Part shown: positions 19,401 to 29,447 of the stretch, in pieces
Layout: every line of letters begins with the position of its first letter
Position numbering within the stretch: the first letter of the stretch is position 1
Assembly (NCBI GenBank): GCA_934899185.1
Contig: CAKXYI010000008.1
Location: 29,904 to 93,903, forward strand
Direction of reading: 5' to 3'
Length of the DNA: 64,000 nt
DNA from: an uncultured Lachnospiraceae bacterium
Lineage (GTDB): Bacteria > Bacillota > Clostridia > Lachnospirales > Lachnospiraceae
Notes under the pieces: generated by a model
Database searches by the model: none
The model's input: the letters and a program-made list of their open reading frames with translations, nothing else
Told to the model about the DNA's origin: nothing
Translations under genes and position numbers: made by a program

Positions 19401-20579
19401 ATGGCAAATATTTCGGATTATTTAGATTGGCGTGGTGATATTACCATGGAGATTGACCCCTTTAATGAAGTAGATAATCTGATCTTAGCAGAACTGGCAT
19501 ACACAGATTTTGGCGGCATTGTCCCGGGCTTAGATCAAAAGGGACAATGGATCACGATCCAGGAGGCACATGATCGCTTCTTTTCTATGTATTCGGAAGA
19601 AGAGATCATGGCAAAGAACTCTACCACCAAGGTCGCACCTTTTTTGATGCACAAGATGGTCGCATCTGCGCGTTTTCAACATCTGCGGCTTATGAACTAT
19701 GTCAATGAGATCGACGAAGAAAATCAGACCCAGTTTTCGGTTCTGTCTTTTCTTTTAGATGATGACAGGGTCTATGTGGCATTCCGCGGGACGGATAATA
19801 CCATTGTCGGCTGGAAAGAAGACTTTAATATGTCTTTCCTTTATCAGACGGAGGGACAGATCCGGGCAGCCCAGTATCTGAATGACTGCTATGGCGATAC
19901 TTCTTATGAACTGCTCGTAGGAGGACATTCCAAGGGCGGCAACTTTGCCGTATATGCATCTGCATTTTGCCAGCCTGCCATTCAGGATCGCATTACTTGT
20001 GTTTATTCCAATGATGGTCCGGGCTTTTTAAAAGAGATCACGACGCAGGAGTCTTATGAGCGCATTATGCCCCGGGTCGTCAGTACCATACCGGAATCTT
20101 CCATTGTCGGCATGCTTTTGGAAAATGAGATGGATCATCGGGTGGTAAAAAGTTCACAGACCGGTGCCATGCAGCATGATGCCATGTCCTGGGAAGTCCT
20201 TGGCAATCATTTTGTTTTTGCCGAAAATCTGTCAGAGTCTTCCGTGATGCTGGATCGTACCTTAAAAAACTGGATCTACGGTCTGAGTGCGGAGGAGAGG
20301 GAGGAATTTGTCAATATTTTATTTGGCACTTTGCAATCGACCGGAGCAACGACGCTGGACGAACTGACGGCAAACAAATTTTCCATGATGACCAATATCT
20401 CCAAGACCTTATCCGCCATGCCGGTGGAAAAGCAGTTAGTCTTAAAGGACGTCATCCGCCGTTTTGCCTATTCCAGCGGAGAGACCTTTGCGGATAATGT
20501 ACAGGAAAAACTCTTTCACAATCCGCTATCAGAAAGGCTTATGAATACGACAAAAAGTATTGAGCGTAAGAAAAAATGA
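19401..20579 (+). CDS. DUF2974 (Mbeg1-like) alpha/beta-hydrolase family protein
   Basis: A 392-residue protein with a lipase-like core: VYVAFRGTDNTIVGWKEDF around residues 125-142 and the nucleophile elbow GGHSKGG with Ser177. This pattern is found in the DUF2974/Mbeg1-like group related to class 3 lipases. No signal peptide or membrane segment is visible, so it is probably cytoplasmic. It ends about 100 bases before groES, which has its own promoter. The substrate is unknown. Confidence 0.82.
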   Translation: MANISDYLDWRGDITMEIDPFNEVDNLILAELAYTDFGGIVPGLDQKGQWITIQEAHDRFFSMYSEEEIMAKNSTTKVAPFLMHKMVASARFQHLRLMNYVNEIDEENQTQFSVLSFLLDDDRVYVAFRGTDNTIVGWKEDFNMSFLYQTEGQIRAAQYLNDCYGDTSYELLVGGHSKGGNFAVYASAFCQPAIQDRITCVYSNDGPGFLKEITTQESYERIMPRVVSTIPESSIVGMLLENEMDHRVVKSSQTGAMQHDAMSWEVLGNHFVFAENLSESSVMLDRTLKNWIYGLSAEEREEFVNILFGTLQSTGATTLDELTANKFSMMTNISKTLSAMPVEKQLVLKDVIRRFAYSSGETFADNVQEKLFHNPLSERLMNTTKSIERKKK

Positions 20580-20606
20580 GAAAATAAGAGTATACGTTAG
20601 ATAAAG

Positions 20607-20666
20607 ATAGGATTCTTGGAATTATTGGATGTGACTAAAGTTGCAACTTGGTTCTTAGAATCCTAT
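20607..20666. repeat. Ten-base inverted repeat before groES
   Basis: ATAGGATTCT (20607-20616) and its exact complement AGAATCCTAT (20657-20666) are 40 bases apart. The right arm overlaps the -10 region of the groES promoter. It may be the end of the upstream transcript or an extra regulatory site; there is no T-run to make it a clear terminator. Confidence 0.5.
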
Positions 20667-20669
20667 TAT
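20641..20669 (+). promoter_or_regulatory. Sigma-A promoter of groES-groEL
   Basis: TTGCAA (20641-20646), 17-base spacer, TATTAT (20664-20669). The predicted start near 20676 lies just before the CIRCE element. Confidence 0.72.
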
Positions 20670-20680
20670 ATGAATTGTGG

Positions 20681-20707
20681 TTAGCACTCGTACAGAGCGA
20701 GTGCTAA
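20681..20707 (+). promoter_or_regulatory. CIRCE operator (HrcA binding site)
   Basis: A perfect consensus inverted repeat: TTAGCACTC (20681-20689), nine-base spacer, GAGTGCTAA (20699-20707). HrcA binds CIRCE and represses chaperone genes until heat stress. It lies in the 5' leader, immediately after the predicted transcription start. hrcA itself is not in the window. Confidence 0.97.
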
Positions 20708-20742
20708 CAAAGAATGAGAGAAATATAAGGAGGCATATAGAA

Positions 20743-21027
20743 ATGAAATTAGTACCATTAACAGATCGCGTTGTTTTAAAACAGTGTCAGGCAGAAGAGA
20801 CGACAAAGTCAGGTATTATCCTGGCAAGTGCAGCACAGGAAAAGCCAATGGAGGCAGAGGTTATTGCCGTAGGTCCTGGCGGCATGGTAGACGGTAAAGA
20901 GGTTGTTATGCAGGTTAAGGCTGGTCAGAAGGTCATCTATTCCAAGTATGCCGGAACAGAAGTAAAGTTAGAAGGCGAAGATTATATCATCGTTCGTCAG
21001 AATGACATTCTTGCTGTAGTAGAGTAA
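20743..21027 (+). CDS. groES: Co-chaperonin GroES
   Basis: The 94-residue heptameric lid of the GroEL folding chamber. It begins MKLVPLTDRVVLK and contains the mobile loop TTKSGIILASAAQEKP and VGPGG. The ATG at 20743 is chosen because AAGGAGG lies about seven bases upstream; longer upstream frames would run through the CIRCE operator. It is co-transcribed with groEL and repressed through CIRCE. Confidence 0.97.
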   Translation: MKLVPLTDRVVLKQCQAEETTKSGIILASAAQEKPMEAEVIAVGPGGMVDGKEVVMQVKAGQKVIYSKYAGTEVKLEGEDYIIVRQNDILAVVE

Positions 21028-21053
21028 AAATAGATATAAGAAAGAAGGATTGA

Positions 21054-22676
<1,623 letters not shown>

Positions 22677-22682
22677 GATCTT

Positions 22683-22715
22683 AAAAAAGGACGGCGGAAA
22701 CGCCGTTCTTTTTTT
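22683..22715 (+). terminator. Rho-independent terminator of groESL
   Basis: ACGGCG (22691-22696) and CGCCGT (22701-22706) with loop GAAA form the stem, extended by an A-run on the left and the T-run TCTTTTTTT on the right. Clear and strong. Confidence 0.93.
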
Positions 22716-22728
22716 GTGCAAAACGCAT

Positions 22729-22757
22729 TTGCCAGTACCTATAAAGTATGGTATGAT
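22729..22757 (+). promoter_or_regulatory. Probable sigma-A promoter of degV
   Basis: TTGCCA (22729-22734), 17-base spacer, TATGAT (22752-22757), just after the groESL terminator and about 55 bases before the degV start codon. Confidence 0.65.
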
Positions 22758-22811
22758 AAACCATGTGTGTGAAGACATGCACAAGATGGATAAAAACGAA
22801 ATGAGGACCAT

Positions 22812-23681
22812 ATGAGTAAAGTAGCGATTTTAACAGACAGTAACAGTGGAATCACACAGGAAGAAGCCAAGCAGGCAGGGATTTATGTCTTCCCGACACC
22901 GGTCTATATCAATGACGAAGTCTTCTATGAAGGCGTGGATCTTACGACAGACCAGTTCTTTGCAAGACAGGCAGAGGGCGCAGAGATCAAGACTTCCATG
23001 CCGGTCGTAGGTGATGTGATCGACAAGTGGGAAAGTCTGCTTGAGGAATATGATGAGGTCGTATATATTCCTTTGTCCAGCGGACTCAGCAGTTCCTGTG
23101 AAACAGCCATCATGCTGGCTGAGGATTATGACGGTAAGGTGCAGGTTGTCAATAACCAGCGTATCTCCGTTACCATGAAGTTATCTGTTTATGATGCCAA
23201 GAAACTTGCAGATGCAGGCAAGTCAGCCACAGAGATCAAAGAGATCTTAGAGGCGATGAAATTTGAGTCGACCATCTACATCATGGTAGATACGCTGGAG
23301 TATCTCAAAAAGGGTGGAAGGATCACACCGGCGGCTGCGGCTATTGGTTCCTTGCTTAAGATAAAACCGGTACTACAGATCCGCGGAGAGAAGTTAGACA
23401 GTTTTGCTAAGGCGAGAACAGTCAAACAGGCAAAACAGATCATGATGGATGCCATTGCCAAGGATATGGACGAGGTACTCCATGATCCGACCGGTGAGAA
23501 TACCATCATTGCTATGGCACATACCCAGAATGAGGAAGAAATCGCCAAGTTCAAGGCAGAAGTGGAAGAACGCTTCCCGGGACATGACATTTTTGTAGAT
23601 CCTTTATCTTTGGTCGTATCCAGTCATATTGGACCGGGTGCGCTTGCAGTGACCTGTACAAAGAAATTAACATCATTTTAA
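22812..23681 (+). CDS. DegV family fatty acid-binding protein
   Basis: A 289-residue protein starting VAILTDSNSGIT, typical of DegV/FakB proteins, with SSGLSSSCETA and the long second half ending SSHIGPGALAVTC. FakB members bind a fatty acid for phosphorylation by FakA, which feeds exogenous fatty acids into phospholipids. No fakA is nearby, so the partner and lipid specificity are not readable. It has its own promoter and lies 25 bases before purA. Confidence 0.93.
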   Translation: MSKVAILTDSNSGITQEEAKQAGIYVFPTPVYINDEVFYEGVDLTTDQFFARQAEGAEIKTSMPVVGDVIDKWESLLEEYDEVVYIPLSSGLSSSCETAIMLAEDYDGKVQVVNNQRISVTMKLSVYDAKKLADAGKSATEIKEILEAMKFESTIYIMVDTLEYLKKGGRITPAAAAIGSLLKIKPVLQIRGEKLDSFAKARTVKQAKQIMMDAIAKDMDEVLHDPTGENTIIAMAHTQNEEEIAKFKAEVEERFPGHDIFVDPLSLVVSSHIGPGALAVTCTKKLTSF

Positions 23682-23706
23682 TAAATTTTTTAGGAGGAAC
23701 AAGAGC

Positions 23707-24990
23707 ATGGTAAAAGCAGTTGTTGGTGCCAATTGGGGTGACGAAGGAAAAGGCAAGATCACGGATATGCTTGCACAGAATGCAGATATCATCGTGAGAT
23801 TTCAGGGAGGAGCGAATGCAGGACATACCATCGTCAATAATTATGGTAAGTTTGCCCTTCATACCTTGCCATCCGGCGTATTTTATGATCACACAACAAG
23901 CGTTATTGGTAATGGGGTAGCCTTAAACATTCCTGTCTTGTTTGACGAGATCAAGTCTATCACAGACAAAAATGTGCCAATGCCAAAGATCAAGGTATCA
24001 GATCGTGCACAGATCGTTATGCCGTATCATATTTTATTTGATCAGTATGAGGAGGAGCGTTTGGGAAAGGCTTCCTTTGGATCTACCAAATCCGGTATTG
24101 CACCATTTTATTCTGATAAATATGCAAAGGTTGGATATCAGGTCAGCGAACTCTTTGATGATGAGCTCTTAAAGGAAAAGGTTGCACGTACTTGCGAGTC
24201 CAAGAATGTACTGTTAGAGCACCTTTATCACAAGCCACTCATTGATCCGGACGACTTGCTGGAGACTTTACATAGTTACCGAGATATGATCGCACCTTAT
24301 GTCTGCGATGTTTCTTCTTATTTGTGGAATGCCTTAAAGGAAGGCAAGACCATTCTTTTGGAAGGTCAGCTTGGTACTTTAAAGGATCCGGATCATGGTA
24401 TCTATCCGATGGTAACATCTTCCTCTACCTTGGCTGCTTATGGCGCTATTGGTGCAGGTATTCCGGCACAGTCTATCGAGCAGGTCGTTACTGTATGTAA
24501 GGCTTATTCTTCCGCAGTTGGAGCCGGTGCTTTTGTCAGCGAGATCTTTGGTGATGAAGCAGATGAACTCCGCAGACGCGGTGGTGATGGCGGTGAGTTT
24601 GGAGCCACCACAGGTCGTCCAAGACGTATGGGATGGTTTGACTGCGTTGCCAGCAAATACGGCTGCCGTATGCAGGGCACGACAGATGTAGCATTTACCG
24701 TGCTGGATGTATTGGGCTATCTGGATGAGATCCCGGTATGTGTAGGCTATGATATTGATGGTCAGGTTACGACCGACTTCCCGGTTACCCATTTACTGGA
24801 AAAGGCAAAGCCTGTATATAAGACGCTTCCAGGCTGGAAATGTGATATCCGCGGCATCAAGAAATATGAGGATCTTCCGGAGAACTGCCGTAATTACATT
24901 GAATTTGTAGAAAAAGAGATCGGCTTCCCGATCACCATGATCTCCAATGGACCGGGACGAGAAGATATCATTTATCGCAATGCAAAGTAA
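23707..24990 (+). CDS. purA: Adenylosuccinate synthetase
   Basis: Cytosolic enzyme joining IMP and aspartate with GTP hydrolysis, the committed step to AMP. Motifs are GANWGDEGKGK at the N-terminus, FQGGANAGHTI, LLEGQLGTLKDPDHGIYP, and the C-terminal region with RPRRMGWFD. The length of 427 residues is normal. An AGGAGG site lies before the ATG. It ends with a terminator and may be transcribed with degV. Confidence 0.98.
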   Translation: MVKAVVGANWGDEGKGKITDMLAQNADIIVRFQGGANAGHTIVNNYGKFALHTLPSGVFYDHTTSVIGNGVALNIPVLFDEIKSITDKNVPMPKIKVSDRAQIVMPYHILFDQYEEERLGKASFGSTKSGIAPFYSDKYAKVGYQVSELFDDELLKEKVARTCESKNVLLEHLYHKPLIDPDDLLETLHSYRDMIAPYVCDVSSYLWNALKEGKTILLEGQLGTLKDPDHGIYPMVTSSSTLAAYGAIGAGIPAQSIEQVVTVCKAYSSAVGAGAFVSEIFGDEADELRRRGGDGGEFGATTGRPRRMGWFDCVASKYGCRMQGTTDVAFTVLDVLGYLDEIPVCVGYDIDGQVTTDFPVTHLLEKAKPVYKTLPGWKCDIRGIKKYEDLPENCRNYIEFVEKEIGFPITMISNGPGREDIIYRNAK

Positions 24991-25017
24991 TATATGAGAT
25001 AGGATAAAGATAGGACG

Positions 25018-25049
25018 AAAGAGAGCGCTTGGCAGAAGGGCTCTCTTTT
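25018..25049 (+). terminator. Rho-independent terminator after purA
   Basis: AAAGAGAGC (25018-25026) pairs with GCTCTCTTT (25040-25048), followed by T and mixed sequence. The loop is 13 bases. Confidence 0.8.
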
Positions 25050-25164
25050 GCTATGTAGGTCTTATCCCATTCACAGAATTGACACATTTCAAACACCTTA
25101 TCAGCACATAGATGAAATACAATAAATATTGTGTGATTTTGGAAAAATTAGGGAGGAAATCAAT

Positions 25165-25878
25165 TTGATAGAAGTAGAACATCTTGTAAAAAAATATGGC
25201 TCACTTACGGCTGTGGATGACCTGAGCATGAAGATCGAACCGGGTCATATTTATGGCTTGCTTGGAAAGAATGGTGCAGGCAAGACAACCACTATGAATA
25301 TGGTCACAGGTTACATTGGGGCTACATCCGGCAGTGTCAAAGTGTGTGGTCATGACATTTTTAAGGAGGCAGAGTCTGCCAAAAAGGAGATCGGCTATCT
25401 GCCGGAGATCCCACCCCTTTATACGGATATGAGCGTATATGAATATCTGGATTTTTGTGCAGAGTTAAAAGGGATCGGTAAAAAGGAACGCGACGAACAT
25501 ATCGTAGATGTCATGGAAAAAGCCGGTATCTCTGAGATGGAGCACCGCTTGATTCGAAATTTATCAAAAGGGTACAAACAGCGTGTCGGATTGGCACAGG
25601 CAATCTTAGGGAATCCATCCATTATCATTTTGGATGAGCCTACGGTTGGTCTGGATCCGGTGCAGATGATCGAAATGCGTGATCTGATCAAGGAACTTGG
25701 CAAAGACCATACCGTGATCTTAAGTTCCCATATCTTATCCGAGGTCAGTGCCGTATGTGATTACATTTATATTATTGATCATGGAAAATTAGTGGCAGAT
25801 TTTGCTATGGATGAAGAAAAAGCAGCATCCTTAGAAGAAATATTTATCGAACTGACAGGAAAGGAGGAGAATGAATAA
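25165..25878 (+). CDS. ABC transporter ATP-binding protein (Gld-like exporter)
   Basis: ATPase subunit of an ABC-2 type exporter. The Walker A LLGKNGAGKTTT, signature LSKGYKQRVGLAQA and Walker B IIILDEPTVGLDP are all intact, and the size (237 residues) is normal. The start is taken as TTG at 25165, with GGGAGG eight bases upstream; another TTG at 25129 has no ribosome site. The stop overlaps the next gene by one base (TAATG). With the following fused permease and DUF4340 gene it forms a GldA-GldFG-like system. The transported substrate is unknown. Confidence 0.9.
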   Translation: MIEVEHLVKKYGSLTAVDDLSMKIEPGHIYGLLGKNGAGKTTTMNMVTGYIGATSGSVKVCGHDIFKEAESAKKEIGYLPEIPPLYTDMSVYEYLDFCAELKGIGKKERDEHIVDVMEKAGISEMEHRLIRNLSKGYKQRVGLAQAILGNPSIIILDEPTVGLDPVQMIEMRDLIKELGKDHTVILSSHILSEVSAVCDYIYIIDHGKLVADFAMDEEKAASLEEIFIELTGKEENE

Positions 25879-28052
25879 TGCTTGCAATTTTTAAACGTGA
25901 ATTTAAATCCTTGTTCTGGAATATTACCGGATGGTTGTTCATCGGTATTACCTTAGCGCTGTTTGGACTCTATTTCTTTGTCTACAATCTGTCCTATGGT
26001 TATCCTTATATATCTTATTCCTTGTCAGCCATCGCCTTTTTATTTATGGTGACCGTGCCGATCCTTACCATGCGTGTTTTGGCAGAGGAAAAACATGCAA
26101 AGACAGACCAGTTGCTCTTGACGGCACCGGTGTCTGTAGGAAAGATTGTACTTGGCAAGTTCTTGGCACTTGCCCTTGTCTATACGATCTGTATCGGAGT
26201 TATCTGTGTGGCACCATTGGTACTTATGATCTTTGGTGATGTGCCGCTGGCAGAGACTTATGTGGGTATTTTAGGCTTCTGGCTCTATGGTCTGGCAACA
26301 ATCGCAATCGGTACTTTTGTATCTTCGCTCACAGAGAGCCAGGTCATTTCCGCCGTTGTATCCTTTGGCTTGATCTTTGTCGGCTATATGATGTCATCTA
26401 TCTGCAGCGTGATCTCATCTTCCGGTAATCTTTTAACCAAGATCTTAGGATGTTATGACCTTTATACGCCATTGGATGATTTCTTTAATGGAACTCTTTC
26501 CATTACCGGTATCGTCTATTATCTTTCGGTGATCGCGCTGGCGCTCTTTTTGACAGAGCAGATGATCCAGAAACGTAGATGGACGATCAGCCGCAATATG
26601 ATTTCTACCTCCGTATTTAGTACCAGTATGATCGTCATTGTTGTGGCACTGACGGTGGTTGTCAATCTGATCGCATCCGCTTTGCCAGAAACTTATACAC
26701 AGATCGATGCGACATCCCAGAAACTTTATTCCATCACGGAAGATACGGAGAAGTATCTGGATACCTTAAAAGATGATGTGACACTTTATGTCATGGTAAA
26801 TAAAAACAGCAAAGATGATAATGTAGACCGCACCTTGCAGAAATATGCATCTGCATCCAAGCATGTCAAGGTCAAATATGTGGATCCAAATGTCAGTCCG
26901 ACTTTTGCATCCAAGTACACGGACAGTGATGTGACCAGCAATTCCATCATTGTTGTCTGTGGAGACCGCTCTAAGGTCATTGACTACAATTCCGACATTT
27001 ATGAGTATTCTTATGACTCCAGTTACAATTATTCTGTGACAGGATATGATTGTGAGGGACAGGTGACAGCAGCTATTCAGTATGTGACATCTGAGTCTAC
27101 AACCAATGTATATGAACTGACCGGGCATGATGAGTCAACGCTCTCCGGAGACTTTTCGGAAGTATTCCAGAAGCGTTTCATGAACGTGGAATCCCTCAAC
27201 CTTTTGACGGTAGATGCCATCCCGGAGGATTGTCAGGCACTCTTTATCACAGCACCGCAGTCGGATCTGTCTGAGGATGATCTAACGAAACTGAGCCAGT
27301 ATCTGGGAAATGGCGGAAAGATCTATCTGTCGATCGATTATTCCAAGTGGAATGAACTGACGAACTTCAAGAAATTACTTTCAGACAATAACATAAAGAC
27401 GACTGAGAGTTATTTGGTAGAGACAGATCGATCATATTATTATCCTAATAACCCATTATGGCTATTACCGAATGTAGAAAATACGGAAGTGTCTTCTTCT
27501 GTGGCTGGTATGACTCAAGTCATGGCGCCTTGTAGTGTGGGATTTACCTTTACGGGAGAGGATGATAGCAATGTGACATCCTTTATGACGACTTCGGCGA
27601 ATGCAACTGCTAAAACAGCAGCAAATACTCAAAAATTTTATGAAAAATTTGCTGGCAATGATCAGGCAACAGATACAGAAATTATTAATGCATTGACCAG
27701 TGTGCAGGACGGCGACAGCCAGGGGCAGTATAGTCTGGGTATGTTGGTGACTAATGCAAATGGTGGTGAACTCTGTGTGCTTGGTTCGGCTATGATGTGT
27801 ACAGATGGTAAGAATCAGTATGTGTCTGGGCGTAATGCAACGCTTTTCAATGGAATCGTAAATGCACTTGTGACAACGGATGATGGAAGCAGTGATAATG
27901 CGGTGGTGATCGCAGCAAAGGATTATACCGTATCCAACCTGACAGTTTCAGCAAATGCCATGCTTGTCTATGGTATTCTTTGGGGCATCTTTATGCCGAT
28001 TGCCCTTATCATTATTGGTATCATTGTCTGGGCAAGAAGGAGAAAACGTTAG
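25878..28052 (+). CDS. Fused ABC-2 permease / GldG-like auxiliary subunit
   Basis: A 724-residue protein joining two usually separate parts. Residues 1-235 form a six-segment ABC-2 permease (MLAIFKREFKSLFWNITG, as in GldF). A further membrane segment near residue 250 precedes an extracytoplasmic domain of about 420 residues rich in Asp, Ser and Tyr, resembling the GldG ABC-type auxiliary domain. A last membrane helix (about 697-717) ends in RRRKR. In Bacteroidetes the relatives serve gliding; in Clostridia the role is unknown. It is translationally coupled to the ATPase gene and contiguous with the DUF4340 gene. Confidence 0.85.
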   Translation: MLAIFKREFKSLFWNITGWLFIGITLALFGLYFFVYNLSYGYPYISYSLSAIAFLFMVTVPILTMRVLAEEKHAKTDQLLLTAPVSVGKIVLGKFLALALVYTICIGVICVAPLVLMIFGDVPLAETYVGILGFWLYGLATIAIGTFVSSLTESQVISAVVSFGLIFVGYMMSSICSVISSSGNLLTKILGCYDLYTPLDDFFNGTLSITGIVYYLSVIALALFLTEQMIQKRRWTISRNMISTSVFSTSMIVIVVALTVVVNLIASALPETYTQIDATSQKLYSITEDTEKYLDTLKDDVTLYVMVNKNSKDDNVDRTLQKYASASKHVKVKYVDPNVSPTFASKYTDSDVTSNSIIVVCGDRSKVIDYNSDIYEYSYDSSYNYSVTGYDCEGQVTAAIQYVTSESTTNVYELTGHDESTLSGDFSEVFQKRFMNVESLNLLTVDAIPEDCQALFITAPQSDLSEDDLTKLSQYLGNGGKIYLSIDYSKWNELTNFKKLLSDNNIKTTESYLVETDRSYYYPNNPLWLLPNVENTEVSSSVAGMTQVMAPCSVGFTFTGEDDSNVTSFMTTSANATAKTAANTQKFYEKFAGNDQATDTEIINALTSVQDGDSQGQYSLGMLVTNANGGELCVLGSAMMCTDGKNQYVSGRNATLFNGIVNALVTTDDGSSDNAVVIAAKDYTVSNLTVSANAMLVYGILWGIFMPIALIIIGIIVWARRRKR

Positions 28053-28619
28053 ATGGATAAGCAAAAAAAGACCCTGCTTATCTTAGCAGTGCTATTGGTA
28101 GCAGCGCTGCTGGGATTGCTTGGTGCCAAGAAATTGGCAGATAAAAAAGACAAGGCAGATGCCATTGACTCTGCGGAGGAAAGTATTCAGGTCTATTCTG
28201 TGGATGCAGATGATGTGACCAAGGTGTCTTATTATAATAATGGTGTGCAGGTGACATTGACGAAATCGGATGATGGGTGGCAGGATGCAGATGGTGTAAT
28301 TTTAGATGATGACAAGGTCAAGACCATGTTATCTTATCTTACCACAATCAAAGCCAGCGATGTCATTGAGGACACAGACGATATCAGTCAGTATGGATTT
28401 TCGTCAGCCACAAATGAGGTGACCGTCACAACAAAAGATAGCGAGACGACTTTTACGATCGGTATGCAAAATGCCATCACCGATAAATATTATCTCATGG
28501 TAGATTATGATGAGAGTAAGGTCTATGTGATCGATTCTTCTATGCTTACGGCATGTGGCTATAGCACGTCCGACCTAATGCCGGATGAGTCATCAGCAGA
28601 GAGCACAGAAGCAGAATAA
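28053..28619 (+). CDS. DUF4340 domain membrane-anchored protein
   Basis: A 188-residue protein with an N-terminal membrane anchor (LLILAVLLVAALLGLLG) and an extracytoplasmic DUF4340-like domain containing WQDADGVILDDDKVKTMLSYL and ISQYGFSSATNEVTV. It starts directly after the stop of the fused permease and ends at a terminator, so it is the third member of this exporter operon. DUF4340 proteins are regular companions of GldG-type subunits. The function is not established. Confidence 0.85.
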   Translation: MDKQKKTLLILAVLLVAALLGLLGAKKLADKKDKADAIDSAEESIQVYSVDADDVTKVSYYNNGVQVTLTKSDDGWQDADGVILDDDKVKTMLSYLTTIKASDVIEDTDDISQYGFSSATNEVTVTTKDSETTFTIGMQNAITDKYYLMVDYDESKVYVIDSSMLTACGYSTSDLMPDESSAESTEAE

Positions 28620-28647
28620 AAAAAGGAGCCTTAGTGCTCCTTTTTTT
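28618..28647. terminator. Bidirectional terminator between convergent genes
   Basis: GGAGC (28625-28629) and GCTCC (28636-28640) with loop CTTAGT, flanked by a run of A on the left and seven T on the right. It can stop the ABC operon on the + strand and the small membrane gene on the - strand, whose stop codon lies in the loop. Confidence 0.9.
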
Positions 28648-28849
28648 CGTCCTGATCTTTCTTTTTGTTCTGGATCATGATATTTAACAGCCATAGGGTA
28701 AACGGCACGAGTATGGTTGCCGCAATGGAGGCTGTCAGGTAAGACATGGTCTTGGTATTGTCAAAGACGGCGGCAAAGATGGTGAGGACATACATGCCGA
28801 CCAATAAAATAATGCCGATGATGGCAAGGATCTGGCGTAAACGTTGCAT
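28631..28849 (-). CDS. Small two-helix membrane protein of unknown function
   Basis: A 72-residue protein with two hydrophobic helices (IIGIILLVGMYVLTIFAAVF and ATILVPFTLWLLNIM) and a highly charged tail NKKKDQDEKKEH. A GGAG ribosome site lies seven bases before the start. An extended -10 promoter and a shared terminator also support a real gene. The helices suggest a small integral membrane protein with a cytoplasmic lysine-rich end. Its upstream region is one arm of the large palindrome. I do not recognise a named family. Confidence 0.8.
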   Translation of the reverse strand: MQRLRQILAIIGIILLVGMYVLTIFAAVFDNTKTMSYLTASIAATILVPFTLWLLNIMIQNKKKDQDEKKEH

Positions 28850-28881
28850 AAGAGTTCTCCTTCATAAGAATTGATAAGGAT

Positions 28882-28910
28882 ATGATACCACATATAAAGG
28901 GATTGTGCCA
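28882..28910 (-). promoter_or_regulatory. Outward promoter at the left end of the palindrome
   Basis: On the - strand: TGGCAC (28905-28910), 17-base spacer, TATCAT (28882-28887), with TGTGG before the -10. The -10 area matches the promoter at the other palindrome end (TGTGGTATC[A/G]TAT). It would start transcription about 27 bases before the small membrane gene. Confidence 0.55.
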
Positions 28911-29128
28911 GATGGCGATAGAGAGCACGAGCCGGAAGGCAGGATGCGGAGGCACCGGGGCGACAGGCAGGGAAAACGTCGCGCAATTCTGCGTCTCTAC
29001 AAAAAGGGATTTGCTTTTTATAATAAAAACTGTCTTTGCAAGGTTAGACAAGCGTCTAGGATAATGTTCGCCTGCGACAGATATGAATGCATAGCACATT
29101 AGAGTTCCTTAGAACTTGTTATGCGGTA

Positions 29129-29197
29129 GGCAACTCGGGTACAGGGATGTACCCGAGAGGCGCAACCGCACACGGATGTTCGTTTGCGCCGGTTGCC
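29129..29197. other. Branched hairpin structure at the palindrome centre
   Basis: GGCAAC (29129-29134) pairs with GTTGCC (29192-29197) and encloses two hairpins. The first is CTCGGGTAC (29134-29142) with GTACCCGAG (29149-29157) and loop AGGGAT. The second is GGCGCAA (29159-29165) with TTGCGCC (29184-29190). This is a three-way junction on top of the long stem. One base (29134) is shared by two helices, so one pair must open. Confidence 0.7.
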
Positions 29198-29447
29198 ACA
29201 GGTTGCTTAAATGTGCTATACCAAGTTCTTAGGAACTCTTATGTGTGGTGCCCTGAATATCTGTCGCAGGTGGACATATCCTGCCGCTTGTCGAAGCCGT
29301 GCAAGAGACAGTTTCCAATCAAGCAAATCCCTCTTTAAGAGACGAGACGAATTGGCTCCCATGTTTTCCATCCCGCCTACGCCCTGTCCCCCATCCTGTC
29401 TTCCGGCTCGTGCATTCGGTTACGCTGCCCTCCGGCAAAATTATGTT

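Noticed and set aside
20677-20742. Longer groES N-terminus
   Set aside because: It would translate the CIRCE operator; the ATG at 20743 has the ribosome site.
25079-25140. TTGACA at about 25079 as the promoter of the ABC operon
   Set aside because: No acceptable -10 is found at 15-18 bases; I could not settle the promoter.
28905-28925. TGGCAC on the - strand as a sigma-54 promoter
   Set aside because: The required TTGC element at the right spacing is missing; a sigma-A extended -10 fits better.
29085-29245. Cloverleaf-like fold as a tRNA
   Set aside because: No anticodon arm of seven-base loop, no T-loop sequence and no acceptor end with CCA were found.
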